Origin: Acidobacteriota bacterium
GTDB taxonomy: Bacteria > Acidobacteriota > Terriglobia > Acidiferrales > UBA7541
Length of the DNA: 64,000 bases
Assembly: GCA_013289585.1 (NCBI GenBank)
Contig: JABCZR010000001.1
Span: 124,001-188,000 of the forward strand
Reading direction: 5' to 3'
The position numbers and the translations under genes are program-made. This document shows positions 25,747 to 34,728 of this stretch, piece by piece. Below the pieces are notes generated by a model. That model was not told the origin of the DNA. It made no database searches and saw only the letters and a program-made list of their open reading frames with translations. Position 1 is the stretch's first letter. Every line of letters begins with the position of its first letter.

Positions 25747-26022
25747 TTATACCGGCTGGCGGGAAGAACGGATGAAATCGCGCAGAACTGTAACATTGGG
25801 ACCGTAGGCCCCGATGCGGCCTGCATCCACAGGAAGTCCGAGGCGCTCAGCCAGATCGAGATCCACTCCGGCGTCGTCCAATTCGGACAAGCTGAATCCC
25901 TGCGCAGGCAGCACACGATTTATGCCCGTCGGATAAACCGGCCGCGGCGGACGATGGCGCTGCCAGGGGCGGCGCGCCAGTTCGTAAAATTGCTGCCAAT
26001 CGCGTTTGTGCCAGGTCGTCAT
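25747..26022 (-). CDS. Small L13e-like protein
   Basis: A 91-residue basic protein from ATG 26022 (a GTG 9 bp upstream is possible; neither has a strong ribosome site). The C-terminal half, with GFSLSELDDAG, AERLGLPVD, R and NVTVLRDFI in that order, follows the pattern of the eukaryotic/archaeal ribosomal protein L13e domain (GFSLEEL--AG, AR-IGI-VD-RR, NV--L). The N-terminal half is Arg/Trp/His rich (TTWHKRDWQQFYELARRPW) and unlike L13e. Bacterial ribosomes have no L13e, so it is probably a nucleic-acid-binding cousin. Function unknown. Confidence 0.68.
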   Translation of the reverse strand: MTTWHKRDWQQFYELARRPWQRHRPPRPVYPTGINRVLPAQGFSLSELDDAGVDLDLAERLGLPVDAGRIGAYGPNVTVLRDFIRSSRQPV

Positions 26023-26031
26023 TCTATTCAC

Positions 26032-26541
26032 TAATACGTCTCACTCAATCGCTTGGATGCGTGGCCCGACAAAAAGGTTCTTCCCGGCCTTATCGCGCAT
26101 CCTGTTCGCGGAATGCAACTTCAACTCCCCGCGCTATTCATATACTCCACAACCGTCCTAGCCAGACCATTTTCCTTGCCTGTTGTATCAAACACGTTAC
26201 GGGGCAAATTGTTTCGCGAACCGGGGCACAGAGGAGGGCGGGGAGCGCCTTCAGGACCGGCCGCAGCGCGGGCTTTTTTCCATTCACCACGCGCAACGAA
26301 CGTCAAAGCGCCGGGATATTACATACATTCATTCCTGGCAGCCAGTCCGTAGTTTTACTCTCACGCCATGCAGCAACTTGTGGTTTCCGTTCTTCAGCGG
26401 GATTAGACGGCCCGCGCAAACAAAGGTAAGAGGCCGCGAGACCCGGTCCCTCGGCACAGAACTACCGCTTCGAACTTCTTGGAGGGAGTGACGCGCCCCG
26501 AGTAGCTCGCGGCGCTGCGTTCTCAGGTTCCGATTCAGTGC
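26032..26541. other. 510-bp gene-free interval
   Basis: Between two minus-strand genes. Short open frames occur on the plus strand, but they overlap one another, lack ribosome sites and have no recognisable composition. No strong terminator or tRNA-like fold was seen. It should contain the promoter of the L13e-like gene and the 3' untranslated region of the RRM gene. Confidence 0.5.
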
Positions 26542-26940
26542 TTACCAGCGGTTGCCACGGTCGCCGCGATCTCCACCACGATCCCCGCCGCGTCCGCCGC
26601 CACCTCCGCCGCGTCCACCACCGCCACCACCATGGCCGCCGCGCCCGCCGCCGTATCCGCCACGTCCGCCGCCACCGCCGCCGCCGCGCTCTGCCTGGGG
26701 ACGCGCTTCATTCACAACGAGGTTTCGCCCGCCAAAATTCTGGCCGTTCAGGGAGTTGACGGCGCGGTCCGCGTCTTCGTCATTGGTAACTTCGACGAAG
26801 GCGAAACCGCGCGACTGCCCCGTGAAACGATCACGAATCAGATTGACGCCGGAGGGGGTGACACCGATCTGCGAAAACCACTCGTTGAGCTGATCTTCCG
26901 TCGCGGAAAACGGAAGATTACCGATATAGAGCTTCTTCAC
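26542..26940 (-). CDS. Glycine-rich RRM RNA-binding protein
   Basis: A 132-residue single-RRM protein: RNP2 LYIGNL at 4-9, RNP1 RGFAFVEV at 44-51, the remaining RRM to about residue 78, then a Gly/Arg/Asp-rich tail of about 50 residues built from GGGG, GGRGG and GDRG units. This matches the Rbp family of cyanobacteria and other bacteria, often cold-induced and active in RNA chaperoning. The tail is encoded by near-repetitive GC-rich triplets, which makes the opposite strand look like a proline-rich open frame. Monocistronic. Confidence 0.95.
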   Translation of the reverse strand: MKKLYIGNLPFSATEDQLNEWFSQIGVTPSGVNLIRDRFTGQSRGFAFVEVTNDEDADRAVNSLNGQNFGGRNLVVNEARPQAERGGGGGGGRGGYGGGRGGHGGGGGGRGGGGGGRGGDRGGDRGDRGNRW

Positions 26941-27218
26941 CTGCTGACTCCTTCTGCCCGGAACCCACTTGCGAGTCGCGGAGCGCGCTGAAGACGCAGC
27001 AATCGTTCACGGGCAGTCAGGGAAGCCGAACCACCGCGGGCGCGAGACCGGCACTTCAGCGGTCAGTGGCATGGTCTCGGAAATTAACCTCTTTTGCAAC
27101 CTGAAATTCTCCGCGAATCAGAAGCGAAATCGCAGCGGCCGGAACCCGCCCCAGCTTTCCTCTCTACTCGGAATTGATGGTACGATGCGGCCAAGTTGGT
27201 TCCCCGTCGAGAGGTCTT

Positions 27219-28832
27219 ATGCGCGGCACGATGATGGATTTTCCGCTGACGCTGCCCACCATCCTGGAGCGGGCCGGCAAAATCTTTCCGCGCGTCGAAA
27301 TCGTTTCCCGCAGGCCGGACAAATCCGTCGTTCGAACCAGTTACGGCGAATTCTACCGCCGCGCGCGGCGCCTCGCGAGCGCACTCACCAAACTCGGAAT
27401 GCAGCCCGGTGACCGCGTGGCCTCCATGATGTGGAATCACTCTGGCCATCTGGAAGCCTTTTTTGGTGTCCCTTGTGGCGGCGGCATCCTGCATACTTTG
27501 AATCTGCGTCTGCACCCTCACGAAATTGCCGCCATCGTCAAACACGCCCGTGACCGCTTCCTGCTAATCGACGATGTCCTTTTGCCGGCTTACGAAAAAT
27601 TCTGTGATGGCGCTTACTTCGAAAAAGTCATCGTCGTGCCCTATGGTTGCAATACCGTCTCCGAGGGCTTCCTCAACTACGAGCACCTGCTTGCCGATGC
27701 CGGCGATGATTTCCGATATCCGCCGATCGACGAGAACGATGGCGCTGCGATGTGCTTTACGTCCGGAACCACGGGGTTTTCGAAAGGGGTCATCTACTCC
27801 CACCGCGCGCTGGTACTGCACTCCTTCGCGTGCGGGCTTGCAGAAGTCTTCGGCATGGGCCTGTTCGACACCGTGTTACCCGTTGCCCCCATGTTCCATG
27901 CCAACGCCTGGGGATTGCCCTACGCCTGCACGATGCTCGGTTCACGCTTGATCCTTCCTGGACCGAATGTCGATCCGGAGAGCATCCTAGATTTGATGGC
28001 CAGTGAACGGGTGACCATCGCCTGCGGCGTCCCGACCGTATGGATCGGTGTTCTGGACGCACTGGAGAAGAATCCTGGCCGGTGGAAGTTCGATTCTCCC
28101 ATTCGGGTGGTGTGCGGTGGAACGGCCCCGCCTCTGGGGCTCATCCGGCAGCTCGATCCGTTTGGCTTGCAGATCAAGCATCTTTGGGGCATGACCGAGA
28201 CTACTCCCATCGGTACTTCCGGCGGGCTCCGTGAGCACATGCGCGACTGGCCCGACGAGAAAAAATACGAAGTCCGCGCGAAACAGGGATGGCCAGCGCC
28301 ATTTGTTGAGATTCGATTAATGCGCCCCGAAGGGGAAGCTCCGTGGGATGGTGTGACTTCCGGCGAGATTGAAATTCGCGGCCCGTGGGTCGTCGCAAGT
28401 TACCACGATTCGCCTGACCAGGCGCATCGCTGGAGCCCCGACGGCTGGTTCCGTACCGGGGACGTTGCCACGATGGACGAAGACGGCTACGTCAAGATCG
28501 TCGACCGCGCCAAGGACTTGGTGAAGTCTGGCGGCGAATGGATCAGTTCCGTGGATCTGGAAAATTCGCTGATGGGTCACCCGGCGGTGAAAGAAGCGTG
28601 CGTCGTCGGCATCCCTCACCCTAAGTGGCAGGAACGTCCGCTCGCCGCCATCGTCCTGAAGGACGGCACCAGCGCTACTGCCGAAGAGTTACGCACCTTT
28701 CTGGCAAAGACTTTCGCCAAATGGCAGCTCCCCGACGCCTTCGTGTTCATCGACGCGATCCCCCGTACTTCCGTGGGCAAATTCAAGAAGCTGGCTCTCC
28801 GCGAACAATTCGCCGATTGGAAGTGGGAGTAG
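27219..28832 (+). CDS. Long-chain fatty-acid CoA ligase (AMP-binding)
   Basis: Adenylate-forming enzyme of 537 residues that activates a carboxylic acid with ATP and CoA. Motif A3 CFTSGTTGFSKGVIYSHRA, A5 HLWGMTETTPIG, A7 DGWFRTGDVATMDEDGY and A8 VDRAKDLVKSGGEWISSVDLE are present, plus the C-terminal A10 lysine region (PRTSVGKFKKLALRE). ATG 27219 has GAGAGG 4 nt ahead. The sequence is closest in style to medium/long-chain acyl-CoA synthetases of the FadD13/AlkK group. Monocistronic, so substrate cannot be set by context. Confidence 0.92.
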   Translation: MRGTMMDFPLTLPTILERAGKIFPRVEIVSRRPDKSVVRTSYGEFYRRARRLASALTKLGMQPGDRVASMMWNHSGHLEAFFGVPCGGGILHTLNLRLHPHEIAAIVKHARDRFLLIDDVLLPAYEKFCDGAYFEKVIVVPYGCNTVSEGFLNYEHLLADAGDDFRYPPIDENDGAAMCFTSGTTGFSKGVIYSHRALVLHSFACGLAEVFGMGLFDTVLPVAPMFHANAWGLPYACTMLGSRLILPGPNVDPESILDLMASERVTIACGVPTVWIGVLDALEKNPGRWKFDSPIRVVCGGTAPPLGLIRQLDPFGLQIKHLWGMTETTPIGTSGGLREHMRDWPDEKKYEVRAKQGWPAPFVEIRLMRPEGEAPWDGVTSGEIEIRGPWVVASYHDSPDQAHRWSPDGWFRTGDVATMDEDGYVKIVDRAKDLVKSGGEWISSVDLENSLMGHPAVKEACVVGIPHPKWQERPLAAIVLKDGTSATAEELRTFLAKTFAKWQLPDAFVFIDAIPRTSVGKFKKLALREQFADWKWE

Positions 28833-28849
28833 TGAATGGTGGCGAGTGG

Positions 28850-28869
28850 CCCTTCGGCTTCGCTCAGGG
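28850..28869 (+). repeat. Dispersed repeat, copy 1 (CCCTTCGG...CTCAGGG)
   Basis: CCCTTCGGCTTCGCTCAGGG is an imperfect palindrome. A near copy lies at 29430-29450 in the same orientation, so the two bracket the unrecognised gene at 28909-29535. The same type of unit is common in acidobacterial genomes (recalled, not searched). Confidence 0.6.
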
Positions 28870-28908
28870 TAAACGAGCAGGTGGAGAGAGGCGGCGAGAA
28901 GCCGTGTT

Positions 28909-29535
28909 TTACGCGACGAGCTTCAGGGCCCTCGCGCGTTTGAGGCTCAGCCGAACGTTGAATATGGATGTACTGCCTTTTGTGGCGAGCTGAAAAAGAG
29001 CTTGGTCAATCAGATACGGTGCGATTCCGATGCGCTTCCCAAGAAAATCCCTAAGTTTTTGATCATTCTCTAGCCGCACCGAAGGTATGGGCCCGCCACT
29101 CCCTGAATAAGGTGCAAATACCGCCGCGTACTGTGGACGACCGTTGTTTGTGGCATCTCTAATAATGTGGACTGAGCCCTCACTGGTGGCCTTGATTTCC
29201 TGAACCAACCTTTTTGCAATGGGGTCCTCAGGGCTTTTCACGAATAGTCTTCGAATGGGCACACTTTGATAGATGCCGGCATCCGAAAGTGCAGTAATTA
29301 TGCGTGAGTATGTCTGGTGAGGCCCTTTGGTGTCGTGGTGAACGCGATGGAAGCGAAAAGCGGATCCCTCACCGCCGTTCGCGCCAATTCTTTGCAGCCC
29401 GCTTACCGCATGGCAATGCGCGACCGGGTTCTCTTCGGCTGCGCTCAGGGCAGGCGGAATGACACGCGTGGGTGGTTTGCCGAGATGGGGCGCAGCATGC
29501 TGCGCCCCTACATTGGGCCGGATGAGAGCCGGCAA
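28909..29535 (-). CDS. Unrecognised protein with repeat-derived N-terminus; start uncertain
   Basis: Up to 208 residues. The first 45 are translated from dispersed repeats (residues near 8-20 from the palindrome at 29487-29511, residues near 28-38 from the CTCTTCGGCTGCGCTCAGGG unit) and are probably not native protein. From about residue 60 the composition becomes normal: HRVHHDTKGPHQTYSRI, FVKSPEDPIAKRLVQEI, EGSVHIIRDATNNG, then a helical C-terminus. There is no ATG in the real-looking part, so the gene may begin at a non-standard codon or be the 3' part of a gene whose start was replaced by repeats. No family recognised. Confidence 0.45.
   Translation of the reverse strand: MPALIRPNVGAQHAAPHLGKPPTRVIPPALSAAEENPVAHCHAVSGLQRIGANGGEGSAFRFHRVHHDTKGPHQTYSRIITALSDAGIYQSVPIRRLFVKSPEDPIAKRLVQEIKATSEGSVHIIRDATNNGRPQYAAVFAPYSGSGGPIPSVRLENDQKLRDFLGKRIGIAPYLIDQALFQLATKGSTSIFNVRLSLKRARALKLVA
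29430..29450 (+). repeat. Dispersed repeat, copy 2
   Basis: TCTCTTCGGCTGCGCTCAGGG differs at only a few positions from the unit at 28850-28869 and has the same orientation. It lies inside the N-terminal part of the open frame at 28909-29535. Confidence 0.6.
29487..29511 (+). repeat. Dispersed palindrome with CTAC tail
   Basis: GGGGCGCAGCA (29487-29497) is followed immediately by its exact complement TGCTGCGCCCC (29498-29508), then TAC. Stem sequence and the CCCCTACA tail nearly match the element at 34664-34689. It falls in the extreme 5' part of the unrecognised minus-strand frame. Confidence 0.75.
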
Positions 29536-29555
29536 GATGCCAGCGCTACGAAATG

Positions 29556-30521
29556 TTAGGTGGCGGAGGTGGGCAAAGATTTGATCAGGGAGGAGAGTTC
29601 GAGGGTTTCGAGGTGGGGAGGGCAGTCGGGCCAGTTGTGGCGCCAGCAGACGATGACGTCGCAGCCGGTGAGCGGGTGGCCGTGGTCGCGGAAATTGCGG
29701 CTCTCAAATTCGAATTCGAGGTGGACGCGCTGCCAGCGATGCGGAGCGATCTGGCGCTTGGCTTCGCAGTCCGGGAAGCCGGACTGCACGGCTTCGACGG
29801 TGTAGCCGAGTTCCTTGGCGACCATGCCGAAGAGCAGCACGACGCCTTGTTCGTTGACGGGCTCGTGGCGGAGGCCACGGAAATCCATGGGCTGGCCATA
29901 GGTTGGCCGTCCGTCCAAAGGCGGGTAGCGAAGTTTGCCGAGCGGAGGCGTAGATGGTGATTGCCGGTTCGCGGCGGAGCTTGGTGGCGCACCTACGGTG
30001 CTCGTGATTTTCTTGCTCTTTACCCAGCCCTGACGGGCTGGGCTAGAGGGTGCCGCGCTTCCGGCGCTACTGGTTCGCGAGCCGGAGTCGCGGCATAAAG
30101 GAACAGGAAGGAGCGCTACGACATCGGCCCATTCCGGTTTGCTCTGTGCAAAATTGCGAAAAACCTCGGGAAGCTGCGACCAGGGGCCGAAGCGGCGCTC
30201 GAAGGTGCGGGTATCGAATTTTCCGAGATGACGGTAAACACGACGGGTAGGAATTTTGTGGTTTCTGCGAACGGCGTAGCCCCAATCTTCGAGTAGTTCG
30301 CGGTCCTCGAGGCGCAGGTTCAGGGTGTAAGGCTGAAGTCCGGCGGCGCGGAGGGCGGCGCTCCAGCTGGGAAAGAACTGCAGGCCGGAGTGCTCGGAGA
30401 TTCCGGAAAGAGAGAGGAATTCGGAGCGCGAGGGCGGGCGATCAGCGCCGCGGGCGATGGCGGCGAGGGAATCGAGAATGCGCTGTTTGTCGGGCACTTG
30501 TCGCAAGGGGCTATTCGTCAA
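29556..30521 (-). CDS. Predicted nuclease: homing-endonuclease-associated repeats plus PD-(D/E)XK-like domain
   Basis: A 321-residue protein. Residues 15-65 (RPPSRSEFLSLSG, FPSWSAALRAAGLQP) and 78-125 (NHKIPTRRVYRHLGKFDTRTF, FGPWSQLPEVF) are two helical units of the homing-endonuclease-associated repeat type. Residues 145-197 form a Ser/Ala/Pro linker. Residues 205-310 resemble a PD-(D/E)XK fold: GVVLLFGMVAKELGYTVEAV, then FPDCEAKR with Asp251, HLEFEFESRNF with Glu269/Glu271, HGH, CDVIVCWRHNWPDCP. The start is a TTG at 30521 with no clear ribosome site; GTG 30497 is an alternative. Part of the linker is encoded by a dispersed palindrome. Role in DNA repair, defence or mobility is open. Confidence 0.72.
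   Translation of the reverse strand: MTNSPLRQVPDKQRILDSLAAIARGADRPPSRSEFLSLSGISEHSGLQFFPSWSAALRAAGLQPYTLNLRLEDRELLEDWGYAVRRNHKIPTRRVYRHLGKFDTRTFERRFGPWSQLPEVFRNFAQSKPEWADVVALLPVPLCRDSGSRTSSAGSAAPSSPARQGWVKSKKITSTVGAPPSSAANRQSPSTPPLGKLRYPPLDGRPTYGQPMDFRGLRHEPVNEQGVVLLFGMVAKELGYTVEAVQSGFPDCEAKRQIAPHRWQRVHLEFEFESRNFRDHGHPLTGCDVIVCWRHNWPDCPPHLETLELSSLIKSLPTSAT
30023..30045 (+). repeat. Dispersed palindrome inserted in frame in the nuclease linker
   Basis: CCCAGCCC (30023-30030), loop TGAC, GGGCTGGG (30035-30042), then CTA. Same stem-loop-stem-CTA plan as the elements at 29487, 33388 and 34664. It encodes residues about 160-166 of the nuclease, inside the low-complexity linker, and keeps the frame open. 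Confidence 0.75.
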
Positions 30522-30582
30522 TGATAATTGCCTATCAACGTTATGATACTACACTCTTCGGCGGGCGTTAGTGGGCGCGTGG

Positions 30583-31800
30583 TCAGGTGCGGTAACTAGC
30601 GTTGATGCGAACGTACTCGGCGGTGAAGTCGCAGGTCCAATAGCGAGCCGTGGCTTTGCCGGCGTGCAGATCGACGATCAGGGGAACGTGTTCGGTGAGC
30701 AGGCGGTTGCTGGCGGCGCGCTCGTTGAAATCCAGGGGCTGGCCGCGCCGCAAAACCGGAATGCCCGCCATTTTGATATCCACGCGCGAAGTGTCGAAGA
30801 AAACTCCCGCGCGTCCAGCTGCCGCGAAGATGCGTCCCCAGTTGGGGTCGCCGCCCGCAAAGGCCGTCTTCACCAGGGGAGAAGTGGCAATCGTTTCGGC
30901 AATTCGCTTGGCGGCGGCCTCTGTCTTTGCGTGGCGCACTTCGATTTCGATGACGCGCTGCGCGCCTTCGCCGTCAGCGACGATCTGCAAGGCGAGAGAG
31001 CGGCAAACCTCTTCGAGCGCCGCGGTGAACGAGCGATGCGCCGAGGTGCCGGCTTTGATCGAAGGAGCGCCGGATTCGCCGTTCGCCAGGACGAGCAAAG
31101 TGTCGTTCGTTGAAGTGTCGCCGTCTACGCTGATGGCATTGAAGGTGCGCGAAGTCACGTCGCGCAGCGTTTTTTGCAGGAGCGAAGGCGCAATCGCCGC
31201 ATCCGTCGCGACGAACGCCAGCATCGTCGCCATGTTCGGATGGATCATCCCCGCGCCTTTGGCGCAGCCGACGAGATGGACTCGTTTACCGGCCATCTTG
31301 AAGGAACCCGCCGCAGTTTTCGGACGCGTGTCCGTGGTGCAGATTGCGAGCGACAATTCGGCGAACGAGCGCGCCGAGGGACGACGATGCCGGGCGATCA
31401 CCGGCAGCGCGCGGAGAATTTTTTCAAGCGGCAGTGGCACGCCGATGACGCCGGTGGAGCAGACAAACAATTCCTGCGGGGTGCAGCCGAGCCGCTTCGC
31501 GGTTTCCGCAACGGTGCGCTCGGCGGCGGCGTGGCCCGCCGCGCCGGTGGCGCAGTTGGCATTGCCGGCGTTTACCACCACCGCGCGCATCCGGCCTTTC
31601 GACGCGCGCAAATGTTCTTTGGAAATCAACACGGGGGCTGCAACTACCAGGTTTTGCGTGAAGACGGCGGCAGCCGACGCCGGGACATCGCTTGAGAGAA
31701 TCGCGAGGTCCAGCGCGCCGGTTTTCTTCAAGCCGCAAGCGGTGGCGGCGAAGCGAAATCCGCGCGGCAGGGATGCCTCCGAAAGTGCGTGCTTGATCAA
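30583..31800 (-). CDS. argJ: Glutamate N-acetyltransferase / ornithine acetyltransferase ArgJ
   Basis: Recycles the acetyl group from N-acetylornithine to glutamate, closing the cyclic arginine pathway. Self-cleaves into two chains before the Thr in GAGMIHPNMATMLAF; that Thr is the nucleophile. VVNAGNANCATG, CSTGVIGVPLP, DGDTSTNDTLL and the C-terminal DPNWGRIFAAAGRAG match ArgJ. The start is unclear: no ATG fits. TTG 31800 (405 residues) gives a normal N-terminus before LPRGFRFAATACGLKK; the frame is also open to TTG 31857. Last gene of the arg operon, 99 bp after argH. Presence of ArgJ makes a separate argA unnecessary apart from priming. Confidence 0.94.
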   Translation of the reverse strand: MIKHALSEASLPRGFRFAATACGLKKTGALDLAILSSDVPASAAAVFTQNLVVAAPVLISKEHLRASKGRMRAVVVNAGNANCATGAAGHAAAERTVAETAKRLGCTPQELFVCSTGVIGVPLPLEKILRALPVIARHRRPSARSFAELSLAICTTDTRPKTAAGSFKMAGKRVHLVGCAKGAGMIHPNMATMLAFVATDAAIAPSLLQKTLRDVTSRTFNAISVDGDTSTNDTLLVLANGESGAPSIKAGTSAHRSFTAALEEVCRSLALQIVADGEGAQRVIEIEVRHAKTEAAAKRIAETIATSPLVKTAFAGGDPNWGRIFAAAGRAGVFFDTSRVDIKMAGIPVLRRGQPLDFNERAASNRLLTEHVPLIVDLHAGKATARYWTCDFTAEYVRINASYRT

Positions 31801-31899
31801 CGGGACGTCCGTGTGACTAGCGCGACGTTCCCGGAAGGGACCTCCGATCCTCCGCAACGGCAGCGAGGGAGGATGGTTGTTTCATTGCCTGATTTGCAT

Positions 31900-33327
31900 T
31901 CATGGCTTGGCTCCTGTTTTTTTGGCTTTTTTGTTGAGACGCTCTTCCAAATCGGCGATGGCTCCGCGGACGCTTTCTGGGGCGGTGCCGCCGCGAACTT
32001 TTTTCGAAGCCAGCGCCGCATCGACACTCAGGCTGCCGGCAAAATCGGCTTCGAACGCCGGCGATATTTTTTTGAGAGTTTTGAGAGGCAGGGCAGTCCA
32101 CGCGACGTTTTGTTTCTCGGCTTCGCGCAACATTTTCCCGACGATATCGTGGGCCTGACGGAATGGAATTCCTTTATGCACGAGATAATCCGCCGCTTCG
32201 GTGGCCAGCAGAGCGGGATTCGCCGCAGCCGCCGCCAGGCGGCCAGCATTGAATTTTGTAGATGAAATGGCGCCCGCAGCAACGGCGATCATGCTCGCCA
32301 TCTGATCGTGTGCAGCAAAGAGCGCTTCTTTATCTTCCTGCAAATCGCGCTGATAGCTCGTCGGCAGGCCCTTCAGCGTCGTGAGCAATCCCAGCAGCGC
32401 TCCAGTGATGCGGCCCGTTTTTCCGCGAATCAGTTCCCAAGCGTCGGGATTTTTTTTCTGCGGCATCAGGCTGCTGCCGGTGGAATATTCGTCGGGAAGA
32501 ATCACGTAGGAAAATTCCTGCGACGAGAAAAGCACGAAGTCCTCGGCCAGCCGCGAAAGATGCGTGGCGATCCCAGCCAGCGCGAAAAGATAGTCCAGCG
32601 CGAAATCGCGGTCGCTGACGGCATCCAGGCTGTTCCCGGTGATGCGTGAAAAGCCGAGTTCGCGCGCAATGGCATTGCGATCGACCGCGAAGGAGTTCCC
32701 CGCGAGCGCGCCCGAGCCCATGGGACAAGCGTCCGCGCTCGCTGAAGCATGTTGCAGCCGCGTGATGTCGCGCGCGAAGGCTTCCGCGTGCGCCAGAAGA
32801 AAATGCGAGAGCAGGATGGGCTGGGCATGCTGCATGTGCGTCATGCCCGCCATCGGCACGTTGCGATTCGCTTTTGCCTGCTGGAGAAACGCATTCAGGA
32901 TCGCTTCCAGGGCTTGCTGGATTTGTGCCGCGGCATCGATGACAAAAAGTCGAAAATCGGTGGCCACGAGTTCGTTGCGGCTTCGGCCCGTATGCAGTTT
33001 CCAGCCCAGCGGGCCGAGCTCTTCGACCAGGGCTTTTTCGACGAAATGGTGGACATCTTCGGCAGTCGCACCGAATGATTCAAGCCACCCAGTATCCGTC
33101 CCGGCGCGCTTGGCAATTTTGTCGAGCGCGGCGAGCGTTTGTTTCACTTCCGCAGCGGTAAAAATCCCGATGGGTTCGAGAGCCTTGGCCCACGCACGAT
33201 CGACAGCGATTTCGTATGGCAGGAGACGGCGATCGAACGCAAACGAGCGCTGGAACGCGTCGAACTGCTCGTTCGGTGCGCGTTCGAATCGTCCGCCCCA
33301 CAGCCGGTCATCTTTGCGTTCGGTCAT
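31900..33327 (-). CDS. argH: Argininosuccinate lyase
   Basis: Final step of arginine synthesis: argininosuccinate to arginine and fumarate. The 475 residues start MTERKDDRLWGGRFE (the frame opens 12 codons earlier but this is the family start). The fumarase/aspartase signature GSSLMPQKKNPD is present, as are THMQHAQPILLSH and TGRSRNELVATD. It is separated from argG by 81 bp that hold two palindromes. The C-terminus ends in a Lys-rich tail (LNKKAKKTGAKP). Confidence 0.97.
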   Translation of the reverse strand: MTERKDDRLWGGRFERAPNEQFDAFQRSFAFDRRLLPYEIAVDRAWAKALEPIGIFTAAEVKQTLAALDKIAKRAGTDTGWLESFGATAEDVHHFVEKALVEELGPLGWKLHTGRSRNELVATDFRLFVIDAAAQIQQALEAILNAFLQQAKANRNVPMAGMTHMQHAQPILLSHFLLAHAEAFARDITRLQHASASADACPMGSGALAGNSFAVDRNAIARELGFSRITGNSLDAVSDRDFALDYLFALAGIATHLSRLAEDFVLFSSQEFSYVILPDEYSTGSSLMPQKKNPDAWELIRGKTGRITGALLGLLTTLKGLPTSYQRDLQEDKEALFAAHDQMASMIAVAAGAISSTKFNAGRLAAAAANPALLATEAADYLVHKGIPFRQAHDIVGKMLREAEKQNVAWTALPLKTLKKISPAFEADFAGSLSVDAALASKKVRGGTAPESVRGAIADLEERLNKKAKKTGAKP

Positions 33328-33338
33328 TTGATACTCGC

Positions 33339-33361
33339 GGGACAGGCATTCTTGCTGCCCC
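33339..33361 (-). repeat. Degenerate palindrome copy in the argG-argH gap
   Basis: The minus strand reads GGGGCAGC-AAGAAT-GCCTGTCCC. The loop AAGAAT and outer stem match the plus-strand element at 33388-33412, but the left arm has lost two bases. The two copies therefore face each other 26 bp apart, like a paired REP/BIME unit. Confidence 0.65.
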
Positions 33362-33387
33362 ATCCGTGTTAAGCGTCAGTAAGGACC

Positions 33388-33408
33388 GGACAGACAAGAA
33401 TGTCTGTC

Positions 33409-33412
<4 letters not shown>
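33388..33412 (+). repeat. Palindrome that supplies the argG stop codon
   Basis: GGACAGAC (33388-33395), loop AAGAAT, GTCTGTCC (33402-33409), then TAC. The last arm base and the tail (33409-33411, CTA on the plus strand) form the TAG stop of argG on the minus strand. Same stem-loop-stem-CTAC plan as 29487 and 34664. Confidence 0.78.
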
Positions 33413-34629
<1,217 letters not shown>

Positions 34630-34663
34630 AGAACCTCTCTTACGTTTTGGTGTTGCCGAAGCC

Positions 34664-34689
34664 GGGCGCAGGAATCCTGCGCCCCTACA
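34664..34689 (+). repeat. Palindrome with CTAC tail between argF and argG
   Basis: GGGCGCAGGA (34664-34673) and TCCTGCGCCC (34675-34684) form a 10-bp stem, followed by CTACA (34685-34689). It is nearly identical at the ends to the element at 29487-29511. In the argF-argG mRNA it would form a strong hairpin and could change expression of downstream genes. Confidence 0.75.
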
Positions 34690-34728
34690 AAAAATACCCG
34701 ACGCGATGCAACCAGACGCATCACTCGA

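Noticed and set aside
26552-26893. Proline-rich plus-strand frame
   Set aside because: Complement of the glycine-rich tail of the RRM protein.
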